A stretch of 64,000 nt of DNA. It comes from Opisthorchis felineus (lineage: Eukaryota > Platyhelminthes > Trematoda > Opisthorchiida > Opisthorchiidae). The translations under genes were made by a program, and so were the position numbers. Positions 11,284 through 25,146 of this stretch are shown one piece after another; position 1 is the first letter of the stretch, and the number at the start of each line of letters is the position of its first letter. The notes under the pieces are model-generated. The model was not told the DNA's origin and ran no database searches. It saw only the letters and a program-made list of their open reading frames with translations. The stretch spans positions 175,590 through 239,589 of the forward strand of contig SJOL01006765.1 of assembly GCA_004794785.1 (NCBI GenBank). Reading direction: 5' to 3'.

Positions 11284-14200
11284 TTCCCATCACCGTCTAG
11301 AGGTTACGTGATAGTTCATTCGTTCTTTGACACATACATTCGTTTCATTCGTCCGTCCACTCATTCACTACATGGCGCAGAAGAGCGCTTCCCAAGCTTA
11401 GCCCGGAGGGTTGGCAATTAAACTGAAATCTAGTGCAGAAGCCGATTCATGACCTACGAGACCGACCGATAACGCGCGTCGAAGGAGAACATTGATTTTG
11501 CCACTGAATGGATCTTGCGGCTTACCAGCAACTGCAACGACAGAGGCAGTATCTACCAAGCAACTACGCTAGCTCATATAGGATTTTACATAGAAGTATC
11601 CGAGTGGTGATTCACCCCGTGGACTCCTTTCAGGGACCTTTTTTCCAATCCCAGAACGAGCACTCCCAAACTGGTTCCTGACTCCCATCGTGAAAGCAGT
11701 GCTCATGTTTTTACGTCGGCGAAAGGCGCTGAATACTTTACTTTAGAAATACGGTGTCTAGGGGAAACTGCTGCGTCGTCTGTTTGTCTGAACTATGCGA
11801 TCACAATGCAGGCAGCTTTTGTTGGTAAGTTCGGCCTGACACTTTATGGCGAACGGCCTTTCCGTTGTTGGTTATATTGCCCACACCACGCGGGCCAGCG
11901 CAAATAGACCACCTTGGTGCTCCGCGTAACAACCAAAACAAGACAGTCTTGGTGCTGTGCTACAGGCAGCGATAGATGGGATTGCTGGTTAGTCATATAT
12001 CGTCATGTTCACTGGTTCATCACAACACATGGATCAACCAGAAAGCCCATCAATAGACCAACGATTTTAAACTCCGCATAAAGGGTAGAGGATCACAAAA
12101 TGACATCTCACAGCGGCATCGTTAAACAAAAGTGTATTTTGGTTCGATTGTTTGCTTGGGGGTCGCGGGAAGCCAGCCAGCAAGTTTGAAAACGCCCGAG
12201 TTCAGCCCCCTATGGTGGCTAGTTTATTGCTACTCAGAAGGATTCCAAACACCACTTTAGCGCTTGAAGTAAAGTTTTGCACAACGCTTTGTTGCTTTTG
12301 TGGAACGCTCGGAGTGGGCTAACCACAGACTGTACCGTATGGAGCCGAATTTTTCAGATCCGATGGATAAGAACAAGGGACTGGAGCGCACCAAACACTA
12401 TAACGTAGATCCGTAGTAGGGTAAAATTAGAGTAATCTTTAAGTCTCTATTCACTTCCGATAAACAAAGGCGGACTAGACAATCGAGAGCTCTGGGCACA
12501 AACAGTTCAGCTCTCTCCACAGTGCCTTCACAGTTCAAACTGGGGAAGTCCGCGAGCTGTGCTCCTTGTTCCCCTATCCAAGGTGCGGCGGCCTGAGCGA
12601 GGTCTTCACAGCAACTTTTCTAGTCCGCCAAAACGAAGCCGAGTCACTGCAAGCAAAGTTTACCTTCTCTTTGGCTGATTCGATGAATAATCAACTATAA
12701 TCTAGGCTCGGCCTCAGCTCAGTTCTCGAGCTGAATCTTCCAAGTTAGCGTTCCCGTCAAAAGAACCACGAAAATTGCACAACGTGTATTAACGCCTAGT
12801 AACAAGGTCAAAAACGTGTGCACCGTGTTGTATATAGAATGTGTGCTGTGAAAACATTCCGGAACGTTCGGCATTCTCCGAATGCGCCCTTTGCCGCTAG
12901 CATTCAGCGGATACTGGATCATGGTTGACCTCGGGGTCAGCACTCTCGGCCAATTACAACTCGCCTTGATGCTGGGCAGGCAAGTGACCAGATCTGGTAA
13001 ATTGCCTGAGGGATAGGCTTCCTGACAGTGACAGCGCCTAAATGCGAACGGTAAAGCGGTATCGGTGCGGAATTCCGCCTGACAGAAAAAGAATGAGGTA
13101 AGTGAACGGCGAAATTCAAACGAATCAACGTTAAGTATCCTTAGGTGCTCTCAAGACCGATGGAACAACTCTGGTGGGTCCGTAGACAATTTCCTGCCAG
13201 ATAGGTCCACGAGCCCCATATAGTTCCAGATAGTCGATATAGTACTGTTGATATGGTTTTTGGGCTCCGATTGTCAACAAAGTGCAGTTCACGAGACACA
13301 AAGCTGGCTACATGTAAATAACCGGTTGGGTGAAGCATACAGCTCACAGTGGACTTCCACAGGAATTTGTTCGATGGTGTCGCCTTCAGAGCTTGAAATC
13401 AACTGCGCACTTCAATACGTAAGCTTTCAAAATATAATTCTCAAGCAAATCGGGTCAACACTGACCTTCGAGGGACCAAATGTTATGCTTGGGGGCACAA
13501 ACAACGCCTGGTTGACCCTGGGTCGAAGCCGGTAACTGGATTTAATCGTCTTCGAACCCCACGGATTTTCGGAGAAACCGTTGACGATGGGGCTTGTCGA
13601 ACTCCTCGCTGGAGTCTACATATTCCACACCCAAGGGGGCGGTATGTTAGCGGGAACCGAACGGCAAGCCTATACCAAATTCGAGTGATATAATGTGTAC
13701 CACTCCTTTTGGGTTGCCGTGGTATCGCCTTATTTGTTATCTTTGCGAGTGTTTTTCACCGTACCGGTGTGAGGCCAGCTGGCTTCGTGGGCAGCTCTTG
13801 TGAACACTTGCTCTACTGCTAGTTTCATCTCTTAGACAGGTGCTCATGAAAGATAATTCACAGCCTAAAAGAAATATGGGACGCAAGGTACCTGAGAACT
13901 AGCACGTACGTGATGGGGACTATTTCATAAAAATTAAGATGTATATCGACAGCTGGCTGCGATTGATGTAGAACGTCAGTCACTTGCAAACTGTCACCAC
14001 TAAAGTCAGTTCGCTATTAGGCCAGACGCAGTGGCTTTGGAGTGTCCTTTTTTGCACGTTCATGCAAGACGTGCAGCAAATTCGTTGACGTTACCCCGCC
14101 TTATCTAATTTTGAAATTGAGGCGAACATATGAACAATAATGGCTCAGTTCGGATAACATCGTCAAGCCGTCTCTGCGCTAAGCTCACTGCTGCCTCCCA

Positions 14201-16132
14201 GAGACGGCTGATTCACTTCCAGGTTATCTGAAACCCCAGTAGCCCCCACTAGAGTCTGATGAGATAGCATACGTTGTCTCTCTACGCTTTAGTGGTATTC
14301 ACAGCCACAGGTCTGTCAACGAGAGGCCTGCGAAGGGGGCTCACCAGAAAGAAACCGGAATGAACATTCCACATACATGAGCACGCATATCCAGAAAAAC
14401 AACCCACGCACGGTGTGAGACCGGATCCTCAGTTACGGTTCGGCACCTTTCTTAGGCTGTAAACCCGATGGCATTCAAATCTGTAACGGATGCTTGCCCG
14501 CTGGAAGAAGACTAAATGATAGTTGTAGCTCCGTCCCTCATGTGAAAATTCAATATTGTGATCACCGGTTTCAGTTGGTGGAAGTCGACTGACACAGCCA
14601 GCGTGCGTGGGACTTGTTGTGCCTACCGGTTTCGTGGGATTGTCAGGCCGGAGAGATTAAACACACAGGTAGGTTAGGTAATGTCTTAGATCGAGATCCT
14701 GGAGTCATCGGCGGCTACCCTACAATGGCTGGCGCTTCGCGATGTCCACTTGTTGAAGGCTTTCACGTCATCGTTAGTGAGGTTGGTGCGTCATTTAGAG
14801 GGGCAGATAGAAGTAAGCTAAGAGCGAAACAATGTAGCAGTTGCAGAGGGCATTGAAGCACAAAGCGCTGTCAAACGTTGAGGGCAAATTGACGCCACTG
14901 TTGCCGTGTATAGAGCCAGCTGCATGTCCTCGGGCTGGGTTATGGAAAGCCGGAGGCCGACGGTCGTTACTTCACAAGTGAAATTAGACTCGTCACAACT
15001 CAGAAAATAACGGGATGCAGGAGGGTCCTGGACGCCGTGACAAAGAAAAGTTACCGGCCTGTTCCTTGTGCATGTTGGGCTTGATGGTCTACATGAACCA
15101 TATAATCATTATTGTCTGCAGAATGCGTACGCCCGACACATGGGGCGCATAGCACAACGCTGGATTGGTGGAAACAACAAGCTATTGGTCTTTTTATTGG
15201 ATCAATGCTATGAACCAGTACCAGTGGCCAGCCGCCATCAACTTAAGGGATTCACAGCAAGGAGTTCCCAGGAATCATGGTTTATTGGCCACCTAATAGT
15301 CTAAGAATGTACTATTCCGCGGAAGTCAAGGGCGTTCTACTCCTTTTGAACTTACGCTGGTAAATGGTAAGGAAACGTATTCAGTACCCAAGATGACAAT
15401 GTTTGCTCAGTTTTGACTTTTTTCACAGGCCAGAAGTGAGTTCACTTTTGGATCCATGCTAAAAAAGGTCAACTTCTTTTGTCCAAAATCGTTAGTGGTG
15501 TCAAGACTATCGTTAGTATAGGTATGCCAGATTTTTCCCTTCAACTATGGGATAAATAATTGCACCATGACCACAGAGCGTGTCCGTTTCTAGTGGATAT
15601 AAGACTGCGGAATTCCGACCAGATGCTGGCCACTGGAGCCCTGTAAGAGCATGATAGTCATATGGCACTGCCCCAGCGCACCCGTACGTGGGTTTTATAC
15701 TATCAGGCAGTCATTAACAATAGTCTCCGATGCGTGCCTACCAAATGATACAGTTGGGGTACTGTTTAAATTAAGGCAAATAGGCTTACCTTTCCACCCC
15801 AAAAAGCTGGAATCTTGCAGTTTTCGGAGGCAGTTCCGCTGCGGATAGTGGAACCTAAAGTAGGTGGCGGTCTAAGTGCACAGAATTTTGCTTTATTGTG
15901 CTTTGTGACCGACTTACCTATGAAATATCTGCGCGTCAAAGCGCAAATTTTCTGTCTAAAAATTGCATTTCACTCCATGTACGCTTTAACGAGAAGCCAT
16001 TATAATCCGTCCTAATTTTGCCGGAGTTCGATTTAATTCATCTTCATTCGCATTTTATGACGCGCATTGAATTGTTAAGTTGCACTTCTCAGCTCAGGAA
16101 CTTGTGGGTTTTACGTCCGATATGCTTGCTGA
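11284..16132. other. Long stretch without recognisable genes
   Basis: I found no exon of a known protein, no RT motif and no tRNA. Frames such as 12937-13128 (-), 13248-13535 (+) and 14614-14856 (+) are short and carry no motif. An ATTCGT-rich patch lies near 11315-11350. Confidence 0.5.
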
Positions 16133-16323
16133 GAAAAAATAAAATCGTTCAGCTGTAACACCCTTTTGGTGCCTAGCTGTCATGTCACCCGAAGGAAGCA
16201 CGAGGGCTGCGACACTGCCAGGTTGCCCAAGCCTAGACGGGGGAAGTCGAGAGGCAGAGGTCGGGTTCGAACCACGGACCTTTCGGTTCGTATGCTGGCA
16301 CCCTATACACTGAGTCATCTCGT
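16133..16323 (-). mobile_element. tRNA-derived SINE
   Basis: A full-length minus-strand copy of the same family as 2125-2322. The B-box complement GGGTTCGAACC lies at 16263-16273. The A-box has mutated to TGACTCAGTGT. The 3' tail is A-rich on the element strand's complement, near 16133-16145. It has the same body and length as the other copies. Confidence 0.85.
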
Positions 16324-18029
16324 CCCTCGCTGAGAAGTTGCCGGCTGTCCGGGTTTTATCCCTGCAGAATTTTGAAAGTTGTTAAATGAATACGCAAGGA
16401 TAACTATGTGCTATTTGTACGCCATGCGGGCAAAAATACACGAACGCCGTCTTGTGTTAGGAATGGGTGCACTTCCAATACAGCAGGCAAACTTTGGAAT
16501 CAGGTAAACGTCGTAGAATCGGAAGACGCTTGTAGTAATAATAATAATAATGTTTATTCCCAAATGGTGGGTAGCATACCGTCAGGCATGATCATAGGTT
16601 GGGAACATTTGCTAATAACAAGCAGCACATGAAGTATGGTTGCCCAGTCCGTTTTTGCCCACGAAGGCACGGAAGCCATCTATCAGTCGTGTCATATCAT
16701 CTTTATCATTACCATGAAATGGATAAGTTTTTGTATCACAGTCTGCTTGTAAATTCACATTAACTGACTTAGATCCTGGCGCAGACCCATAAGTGCTCCC
16801 AAACGGTTAATACCCCTGCCGGTAAATGCATATGCACATGCCACTAGGCTATATGGTTCCTTTTCGTCAATCCGTTCTCGGTGTTCAGAGTCCAGTCCGT
16901 CCCAAGCACTAAGAACGTTATGCACATATGTCGTCCCAGACCGCTCTTCCATTCAAAAGCGAGGGTTGCCTGATTAAATTTGCCCTTTACACTAATTCCG
17001 AAGCGATCGTTATCACCTTTCGACGTCCAGAAGAAGCAACCTAACCGGGCGGTGGATAAACTTTAGGTGCTGAAACCCCGAGAAGCCGCAAGCGCGATTA
17101 AGCAGTAGAACGTCCAGGCATATTTCCTGCCGCACTGGTGCTCAACATGCGTGGTTGACAATCTGAAGTCGGTGGTCGAGGACAGTGGATTTCAACTGAT
17201 TACGGCCTCAGGACACCGATTTTGGTTTTTGTGGGCATTGTGACCAGCGGAAGCGTCGCTTATCCTATCGCGTCGGCTGCTGTGATAAGGAACCCTGCTT
17301 GCACTGGAGTGGGGGGTTCCAGGCTTGTCCACAAAAGGGTACGCGCACGACCAATTACTGTTTTGGTTAACCCACGCCTCCACAGAAGGTGAGCAGCTCT
17401 AGTTGTCAGACGGTCCACAAGGAAGCCCTGCCATGCTGTTGAATTGGATCGAAGCACAGAAGCTCTTAACAGGCCTTAACTTAGAGGCACAGATGCAAAA
17501 GCTGAATTTACAGTATAATACTACTGATGACGCTTTGGAGCTTCGATTTTATGCAAGAGGCGACGATGACTTTATATGATGCATGCAAAGTGAGATTGTT
17601 AGGTCTCTGTCCAACTGCCGCTTTCTGGACGTGGTAGTCGAAATATGGCACTCTTTCGACTAAGGAAGCCGAAATCTTAAGTCTATCTAGACGATAAATC
17701 CATTTTTTTCTAGCTTCACTGCTCGTTGCCTTCCAGTCTGTTCCTCCTGTACTGAGGCACCACGCATTTCAGGTCATTCGTCTGTTTCTTGTTGCCTGAT
17801 ACTCAGTAGACATCCGCAAAAATATTGAGCAATACGAATCCGCACTTCAATATGGCACTCTAGTAGCACGTTTCCACGAGTATGTCGAACCGAAGTGGTC
17901 GCTTTATAGAATATGTGGTGCAGCTAGTTTGTTGCTAGCCACCCACCTCCTAGCAATACTGCTATAAGCCAAGTTATCTCGTCCATCCATTTCAAGACGT
18001 CAACAGCACGAATTTCCAAAAAGGAGAAA
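16324..18029. other. No recognisable gene; one trinucleotide run
   Basis: An (AAT)n run lies near 16534-16550. Minus-strand frames at 17192-17457 and 16755-16952 have no motif that I know. Confidence 0.5.
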
Positions 18030-20200
18030 TATTATTGCCTAATAAAAATGTGCGCTCTGGGCCTGAAAATATTCATACTGTTTTCCACCATGTGTTTGTT
18101 GAGTAAACAGTGAAAGAACTTGACCAAACCTTGTTCAGACCGGGGGTCCCAGAAAGTGTTAAGTCTTCTCGGAGGCGGCGATACTCCAAGGGAAAGGGTT
18201 ATACCCCGAGACGCATTTCATAATCCACGGATTTGGGGCCAGCGGTGATCCTTGTAGCAAGTCGTTTGATACGCTCAATGAGGCTACGTTTTATTTGAGT
18301 CCTGATTCGACAACTTGGTTGGCATATTCAAGAAGTGAGCTGACGTAGACCTCATTGAGTTCCTAGAATTTTTGTTCGAGTGATACGGCGGACGGTGTGA
18401 CAAATCATCCGTGGAACCACGAATGACTTTTGAGCCAATTTTGCATGGTGGGGTGATAAGGATATGTTCAAAGGGAGCCAGACACCCGGATCCATTTTGG
18501 CATCTATCTTCGTAAAAGCTTCTGGTTTATTTGCACCATACACGAAGAGATCGCTCGCCGAATCTCTCTTGAGCGACAAATGAACGCGCTGCTCGTCACT
18601 CAGGAGAAGGTGCTAGTCCAGTGACAATGCTTTGCGGCGTCGGTATCCATTTGGTGGACTCCGGCCGTGGAATTCATGGATTTGAAGTCGTCCGCAAAAA
18701 GTAGACACATATTTTAAAGCGCATCTGGACAGTCATTGCAGTACATCAGAAACACGATCGGCCCCAAAACAAAGCCTTGAAAAACTGCACTGGAGACCGC
18801 TTCTCATGAGGAGTAGATTAAGCCTGCATTCGCTCGAGATGCTTCATTTGGTGAGAACGTTTTATTCCAGCCAGGAATTTCTCATTGAATCCCATGTTAC
18901 TCGAGTTTGTGGAGCAGCTGAACGTGCAGGACTCGATTGAATGCTTTTGATAAGTTGAAAAATGTCATCTGACACGATTCCCTCGTCTTTGGTGCAGGCA
19001 AAGCTGTCCATAAGTACGAGCATGTTCGTCACGCAAGAACGGTTTATAAAGAATCCGTGTCGCGGTGAGGACACCAGGTTATTGGCACTGAGGTGACTTA
19101 AGACGCCCAGCTTTAAAATACGCTCTTTCATCATGCACAGTGTGCTAGTGGGCCTAATAAGACCATGGCTGCAGGGCAATAAGCGGTCACCAGTTTTGAA
19201 GACTGCAGTGAAAGTCGCTTCCCCCATAAGCAGAGGGGAGTGTGTCTCGGTCGAGGAAATGATAGATCATCAGGTGGAAATGTCTCGCCAATGCTAGCAA
19301 CGTTTCTTTCAGGATCCTTGGATAGAACTCGTCTGACCCCAACGTGCTGAAGGGATTTGTCTTGAGCAAGAGTGCGAGATAATACCCCGCCGTGAAGACC
19401 AAATCGCTTTGAAGCAAGACGGAGTTACACCTTGCTAGGATTGGTTGTGTTGAGGTCACGGGTGCAGAATACAGGTTTGCACAGTGCTCTCTGTAGACTT
19501 CAGACACAACTAATGTGTCACCTGTGGGTCCTCCGTTTCTGTCCCTGGACTTTTTTCTTGGGCAGTGCCCCATGTAATAAACAGTAAATGTTTGTATTTC
19601 CGGGCAAGGTTTATTATTATGGGCTGTTTTCTTATGTTCCATTGATGGAGTCGTGGATTTCAGCGTTTCCGCATCTCAGCATTTACTAGCTCATCTTCCG
19701 AGCCTCTTGTAGTTACCTTATAGGAGAACAGTTGAGTCATCGTTCGAAGAAGACGCGGCACAATTTTGGACAGCTTTTGATCCGCTCGGCTACGCGCTGG
19801 TTTCTTTGGAGCGAGCACCGCATCAGCTCCGTGTAGTTTCCGAACACTGGTCATTTCTCAGCCGGGGAGGCTGGTCTCGGTTTAACCTTGCAAAATAAGA
19901 TGCGCGTTCCTGAGAAGTTTGTACGGTAGAAGTTTCGACTCCATGTTTGAGGTTCCTGGTTCCCTGACCAGTACCAGAATAAATCAAAGGTCAGCACACA
20001 CTTGCCACCATTTCCCAGTGGAGTGTCGATTAACACTTGATAAACAAGGTTTCTTTCGTTGCCGATAACCAGATCAGGCATGAATGTTTGTTGGCCTGCG
20101 CAGTACCTGTTGGGCGCGACGATATGCTGAGTCGATGCGCTCTGTTGAACGACTTTGGTCAGCGCCGATGCTAGGTGTCCACAAGACTCGACGCGCTGGA
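18030..20200 (-). mobile_element. CR1-like non-LTR retrotransposon, endonuclease plus reverse transcriptase (decayed ORF2)
   Basis: This is the most complete element in the window, read right to left. 20081-19851 is the end of the endonuclease domain (M-P-D-L-V-I-G-N-E-R-N; C-V-L-T-F-D). The usual catalytic Ser-Asp-His before C-V-L-T-F has become Gly-Gly-Lys. 19854-19660 is the linker with R-S-R-A-D-Q-K. 19642-19187 holds the fingers, including L-L-K-T-N-P-F-S-T-L-G-S-D-E-F-Y-P-R-I-L-K-E. 19227-18930 has H-G-F-F-I-N-R-S-C-V-T-N-M-L-V-L-M-D-S. At 18800-18670 are Q-G-F-V-L-G-P-I-V-F-L-M-Y and the catalytic F-A-D-D at 18698-18687. 18579-18060 is the thumb ([16 protein letters not shown]). Stops and frameshifts between blocks rule out function. 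The extreme 3' end is missing. Confidence 0.85.
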
Positions 20201-22250
20201 ATTCATCCTGGGGGCCTTGAGAACGTCAAAATTACTTAACAGCAGTGCAATCCGAAGGAGAATTACCCAAGGGTCTGTATTAGCGGCCTTGAGGGGCAAA
20301 AGTAGACCACTTATTCACCACAGGTGAATAAGTCCCCACAATGCAACACAGAGTGCAGGACTGGTGTAGGAGAGGACAACCGAAGTAGGCGGGGCCTGTG
20401 ACAGTTTGTGGACAAGCACTGCAACACTGGATCTGCTGCGTCGAGGATGGAGAACGAAAAGGCGAGCCACCAGAGAGGTCAGCAGATTTATTATTTCTGC
20501 GCCGGGTTTTAGACGAAGGCTTTGAAGGGTCCTCTACTTTTCACTTGTCTGTTGCCTGACTTGTCTCCGACGTCTGTTTTTGTTTACCGGGTCGGTTTAG
20601 CCCCCTGGAGTTCGGTTTTCGCGGACCCGTCGTTTTTGAGGGACGACGTGGTTTCCATCGTGGTTGAACAGCCAGGTGGTTGCTGCGAGTAGCTCATGCA
20701 ATGCCAACATTGGGGCGCCCGGATTCGCTGTTGTTCGAAGATTGCTGTGAACATGCGTCTGTTTGGTTACTTGGGCTTCCGAGCTCGGTTTGGTCGCCAA
20801 GGTGTCTCTGTGAGGCCCTGTTTGATCGCTTGTGCGTTGGATCGCATTACTAAGGAGTACCTTATTTGGTGGCACTCAGAGAAAGCTCGTTTTTGCGGGG
20901 AAGCGTACTTTGAATTCAACACACACATTTCTGTTTGAACGAGGTTAACGTAGCTTATTCGACCGCGGTCGCATTCGTTCTGTGTTTGTACGGGCGCCCA
21001 GGTCGCCCAAGATCAGTGTGACTAACTCGGTGTACGTGAGACTTTCAGGTGCAGTGTTGTTGGATCTGTGCCTTTGGCCCCCGGGGTCATGAACGGCGGC
21101 TGGATCCACGGTCAGACTGGAAATGTGTAACGGAGTGGAACTGGAGGCTGTTGGTTTCGCATTCTCAGAAGAATATCTCACGATTGCATTTATTACAGCT
21201 GCTTGTGAGGTAGAAGCGTCAGCACTAGCGTCGTCCTGGTTACAGTGCGGTGGTTATGGGATCTAGCAGAGGTCCCCGACGTCGAGCTCAACGCCGACGT
21301 CTGATCTATCGGTGGACTTCGCTAATTTTTTGCACAGCTGACGCAATTCAACCCATAGCTTGTGACTTGGGTGTGTAGCTCACTGTTGTGCTTTGATCGC
21401 CCGCTAAGGAAATACATTGCGATAATTCCACATATTTTGAACTCTCTGTCCTCTTTAAACCTATCTTACCCCGAGTGTCGCTGTCGCTGGTAGACGATGG
21501 GCCTTTGACGGCTGTGTAGTAGCTGCAATCTGGAGTCGCAGTCAGTTGGATCAGCGTTCCTTTAAAAGCGCAAAGTTTGAAAATCACCATCGGATTGGTC
21601 ATAAGTTAGGGCCGGCTGTCCTATCGCTGGATGAAGGTTTGGCTCGCGCCTTCTCTGTAAGACCGCTGTGACCCAGTTTCCGCACAACCAGAGGACGACA
21701 CTCGGATATAGGCTGGATCTTTCGGGTGGCATTTAGAGTGCTTACAGGCTGCTCCACGGTCCTCTTTAAGATGTTTGGGGAGGAAAGTGCGATGAGAAAC
21801 CCAAATGTTCGCTTGTTTCCATTTCCGTGCAACCATTCTGCGTGAAGTAATTTTAATCAGACTTCAACAACACCACCGAGGTGCGGTTTTGCCAGTTTTG
21901 TTGGCCTGCTCGTTCTTGACAATGACTTCCGGATGATCATCCTGGACTCCCTCATGCGCCTGTCTACTAGGGAAGTGGTGGCGGTCTTGATTGCTGCGTT
22001 AGAGAGCTGGGTCACCTTGTTCGCAGCCAACAGGATGGAAAGCGCTAGGTATTCGTCCAGGGAAGAAAGTTCATTTTCGGCGGTCGTCCAGGCTGCTACA
22101 ACAGGTGTCTTGCCATTTTGAAATTCAAAGTAACCCCAAGGTAGAGGCAGCTGGCGCAGACAAAGAGGTCACAAGACTTAAATGATCGATTTATCTGGTC
22201 ATCCTGCAACCCCCGGACTTAAAATGCTTCCAGGCTTGGCAGGAGTGACA
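20201..22250 (-). other. Possible 5' part (ORF1) of the CR1-like element
   Basis: Directly upstream of ORF2 on the minus strand lies a chain of moderately long frames. An open run at about 22135-21856 reads through T-T-A-E-N-E-L-S-S-L-D-E-Y-L-A-L-S and L-V-D-R-R-M-R-E-S. 21832-21599, 21602-21348, 21181-20945 and 20875-20597 follow. Just upstream, in another frame near 22175-22140, is C-D-L-F-V-C-A-S-C-L, two C-x-x-C-like pairs that could belong to a zinc finger. CR1-clade elements have such an ORF1, and the total length (about 4.2 kb with ORF2) would fit. No conserved ORF1 domain is certain, so this is positional inference. Confidence 0.35.
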
Positions 22251-25025
22251 TTGCATTTCACGTCTTACATTCAATGGACATCCAGTTCGTCCACATCTAC
22301 TGTGGTCTATGCATGCTTGTAGTGGGTAAAATCATGTAATAGTCCGGCACATGATGGTAAGTGGCTGCACCGCAGAAGTGGAATGCAGTCTGGTAGAGTT
22401 TATCACGCAGAGGTTATACTGGAATGAAAACTTTAACCAAATATCACGTAGTAAACCGATAAATAGTACAAACATAGAGAGAATTCGTTCGTTACACAAG
22501 CAGGAGCCAGTTTCGAATATACGACACCGGGACTTTACTGTAGGAGCTGTAGGCTTTGTCACGAGAACCGAACGCCTACTCTGCCTTCAAAGCTCGAGAA
22601 ACTGGTGGACCTAGTGCTTGTTTGAACTATTCACCGTCCATGAACTCATCAACAGCGGGCGGGTCTTTCGTCGGCGCGGCGTCCTCCATTTGCTACCTGG
22701 TCCGGTGCACGATATCTGCTTTCTAAACACGATGGATGAACCCCAGGTCCCCATGACGGAGTTCGAACAGATAAAGTTCAAGATGAATCAAACGACGGAC
22801 GAGGTAGATGTTTCTTCATGCTTAACACAGCCCTGTTGTGTATCTACAAATTTGGCTCTACATATTATTTTCTAGGGTCATATCTGTATGCGAATGTTAG
22901 AGGTGTTTTAGAATTTTTGGTCTCCAAATTTGATGCGTAATCCATTAAATTTCCTAGGCTTAATGGCAAAGAATAATTCCACTGTGACCAATTGTCAATA
23001 AGAGCACCTGTTGTTCCTCGCAAAAGTCACCTTTCACATTGAAATGCAGTTAACTGCAGTGTAGAAGATCCACTTAGTTTACTAATCGTTATTGCGATGA
23101 TCGGCTAATCAGCGATGCTGTGATTTAGTGCGCGGTCAATCTGATACGCACGCGTCTCTCTTCCTTTGCGGAGTATCCGATCGCTACCTGGAATCGCTAC
23201 CTACTTCGTAAGACCTGGTGAACCATATTACACCCACCCAATAAGGGCTTACGAATTAATGGTACAGGGCCCCTTTTCTGACTACCTAGTATGTGGTAGT
23301 GCTTCTTGACATTTAGAGCGCCTGGAAAGCGTCAGGCGCGTTACGTTTCATATAACCAAGACGGCCTGGCCCAATTACTACCTGTTCCTGGTTTAGAAAT
23401 TTCCGTCTCTATGCCCATTCTGACGCAGTGTGCGACAAACGCAGGCTAAAATTCCAGAGACATGAATGTATTAGCCTAACCCTGTGAACTTACTGACAGT
23501 TTCGTGGAAAGACGTAACTCTGGACAAAATAAAACTGTATTGTGAATGTTCAGTACGATGGAATTTGTACATTACTGTATTTAATTTCACTCCTTCTACC
23601 ACGTTGCATCTATGTCTACTTAAACCAGATTATGTTGAGTTTGGCTGACCGTATTAGTTGACAACCTCCTGGGAGTATTTAGTGCTCGGAATGCAGATTT
23701 TCATTTTTTTTTCTGGTACCCCATGTATATGGATTCCGAGGTCACTTTATAGCATACCTCTAATAATTTGCTCCGTCATCTATGGTGCCCAAACGCCAGT
23801 AAGGTTTTTGACCCATCCTGTGATGAAGCGAATTCTCAAGTGCAAAGTGAGGCCTACATCCGTTTCTCTTCTGAACGGGAAGAATTGGGTAAAAAATCCA
23901 CGGATTTTTTTAGCAAACCTCTAAAACGAAATTTACCCACTTGTTTTTGCATCATTTGTATTCGTACATTAATTGTATCGACTTTTAAGTGAACGCGACC
24001 CTGCGTGTTGCTCTGGCGCATACTCGTTGCAAGTTTATCGGCTCACTATGCACATCTTTTTTGATATATCGTCGTGTCATGTTTTCTTTGCGTATTGCTG
24101 TCATTTCAGCACACCTCATTGTACTCTGTTGGTGTCCGGTCGTTCGGTCCCAATAAACGACCTCGGGGGAATCATGATCAGGAAAAGGGCCGTGGTGCAG
24201 ATCATCGCAGACGTTATACTGGGCTCGCGTTTTCTCCACAAATTGGAGAGTCCTGTGTGACCCAGTTTGTAGGGGGTGCGCGATTGTAGTATGGTTTTCA
24301 GAATCTCCGAATCCGTGGCCCGTTTCCTAGTCACAATCCCCCTTCTCGAAAAACAAAAGTTTGACCAGAGCGAATGGAGATGTTTCTTGGAACCGACCGA
24401 CAGGGCGCGGGCAGAGCATGGTTAGTTGTGCTGAGACGACGACAATGGACACGAAGACAGCGATGCAACGGTGTACCAAAGGGAAATGTACAGAGACCTG
24501 GTACACTTGAAAGAATGGGTATATGTCAAAACAACCTTATACAAACAAAGTACTATGGACGGTCGTATTCATTCCAGAGGCGCGTGCTACTGCGGAGTCT
24601 GCTGCAGACTCCTTTTACTATAGCCTCTTGGCTTATTTCAATTTCAGTATCCTCCAGTTGGGGAAGGTAAAACGGGCCACGAAGTGTGATATACGGATTG
24701 ATGCCATTTGGCCCTGCGATGCAAACCAGCAGTACTAAGGTCACTAGGCGATCCGATCTAGAGCAGATTTCGAGTCAATAAAACCATGGGTTGGAAAACT
24801 CTAGGCTCGTAACATGTCCAGCTTAATGTATACAACTGCATGTGGAACATTTCTTCCCTGGGTATTTTCGGAGGCAACTGAGTGCATACTTTTCAGTCTA
24901 TGCGCCTGACGTTGCGGCCAGTAATTTTGGTCAATAAGAAGCGTTCCTCCAAACATTCTAAGCCCTCTGATGTATACAGAAAACTGATGTTCAGAGCCTA
25001 AAGTCCTATTATACTGAGTTAACTG
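22251..25025. other. No recognisable gene
   Basis: Frames at 22351-22614, 22618-22875, 23658-23992 and 24374-24670 (+) and 23985-24334 (-) have no known motif or splice-bounded exon pattern. Confidence 0.5.
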
Positions 25026-25146
25026 GTACTGCTGCTTCAGAGAATCTGGAATGAAGGACAGGTCCTAGTTGATTGGTATTCCACTACCAATAATCCGGTC
25101 TTTAAAGGAGGAATTCCGGACCTGGGTATTACCACTAGGTTGGCCT
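25026..25146 (+). pseudogene. Reverse transcriptase scrap (finger region)
   Basis: One plus-strand frame reads L-L-Q-R-I-W-N-E-G-Q-V, then V-D-W-Y-S-T-T, and P-V-F-K-G-G. This is the pattern of non-LTR RTs in which W-x-x-x-x-V-P-x-D-W precedes P-x-F-K-K-G. It stops being recognisable after about 40 codons. It is a decayed fragment, probably of the same family as copies 1 and 2. Confidence 0.55.
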
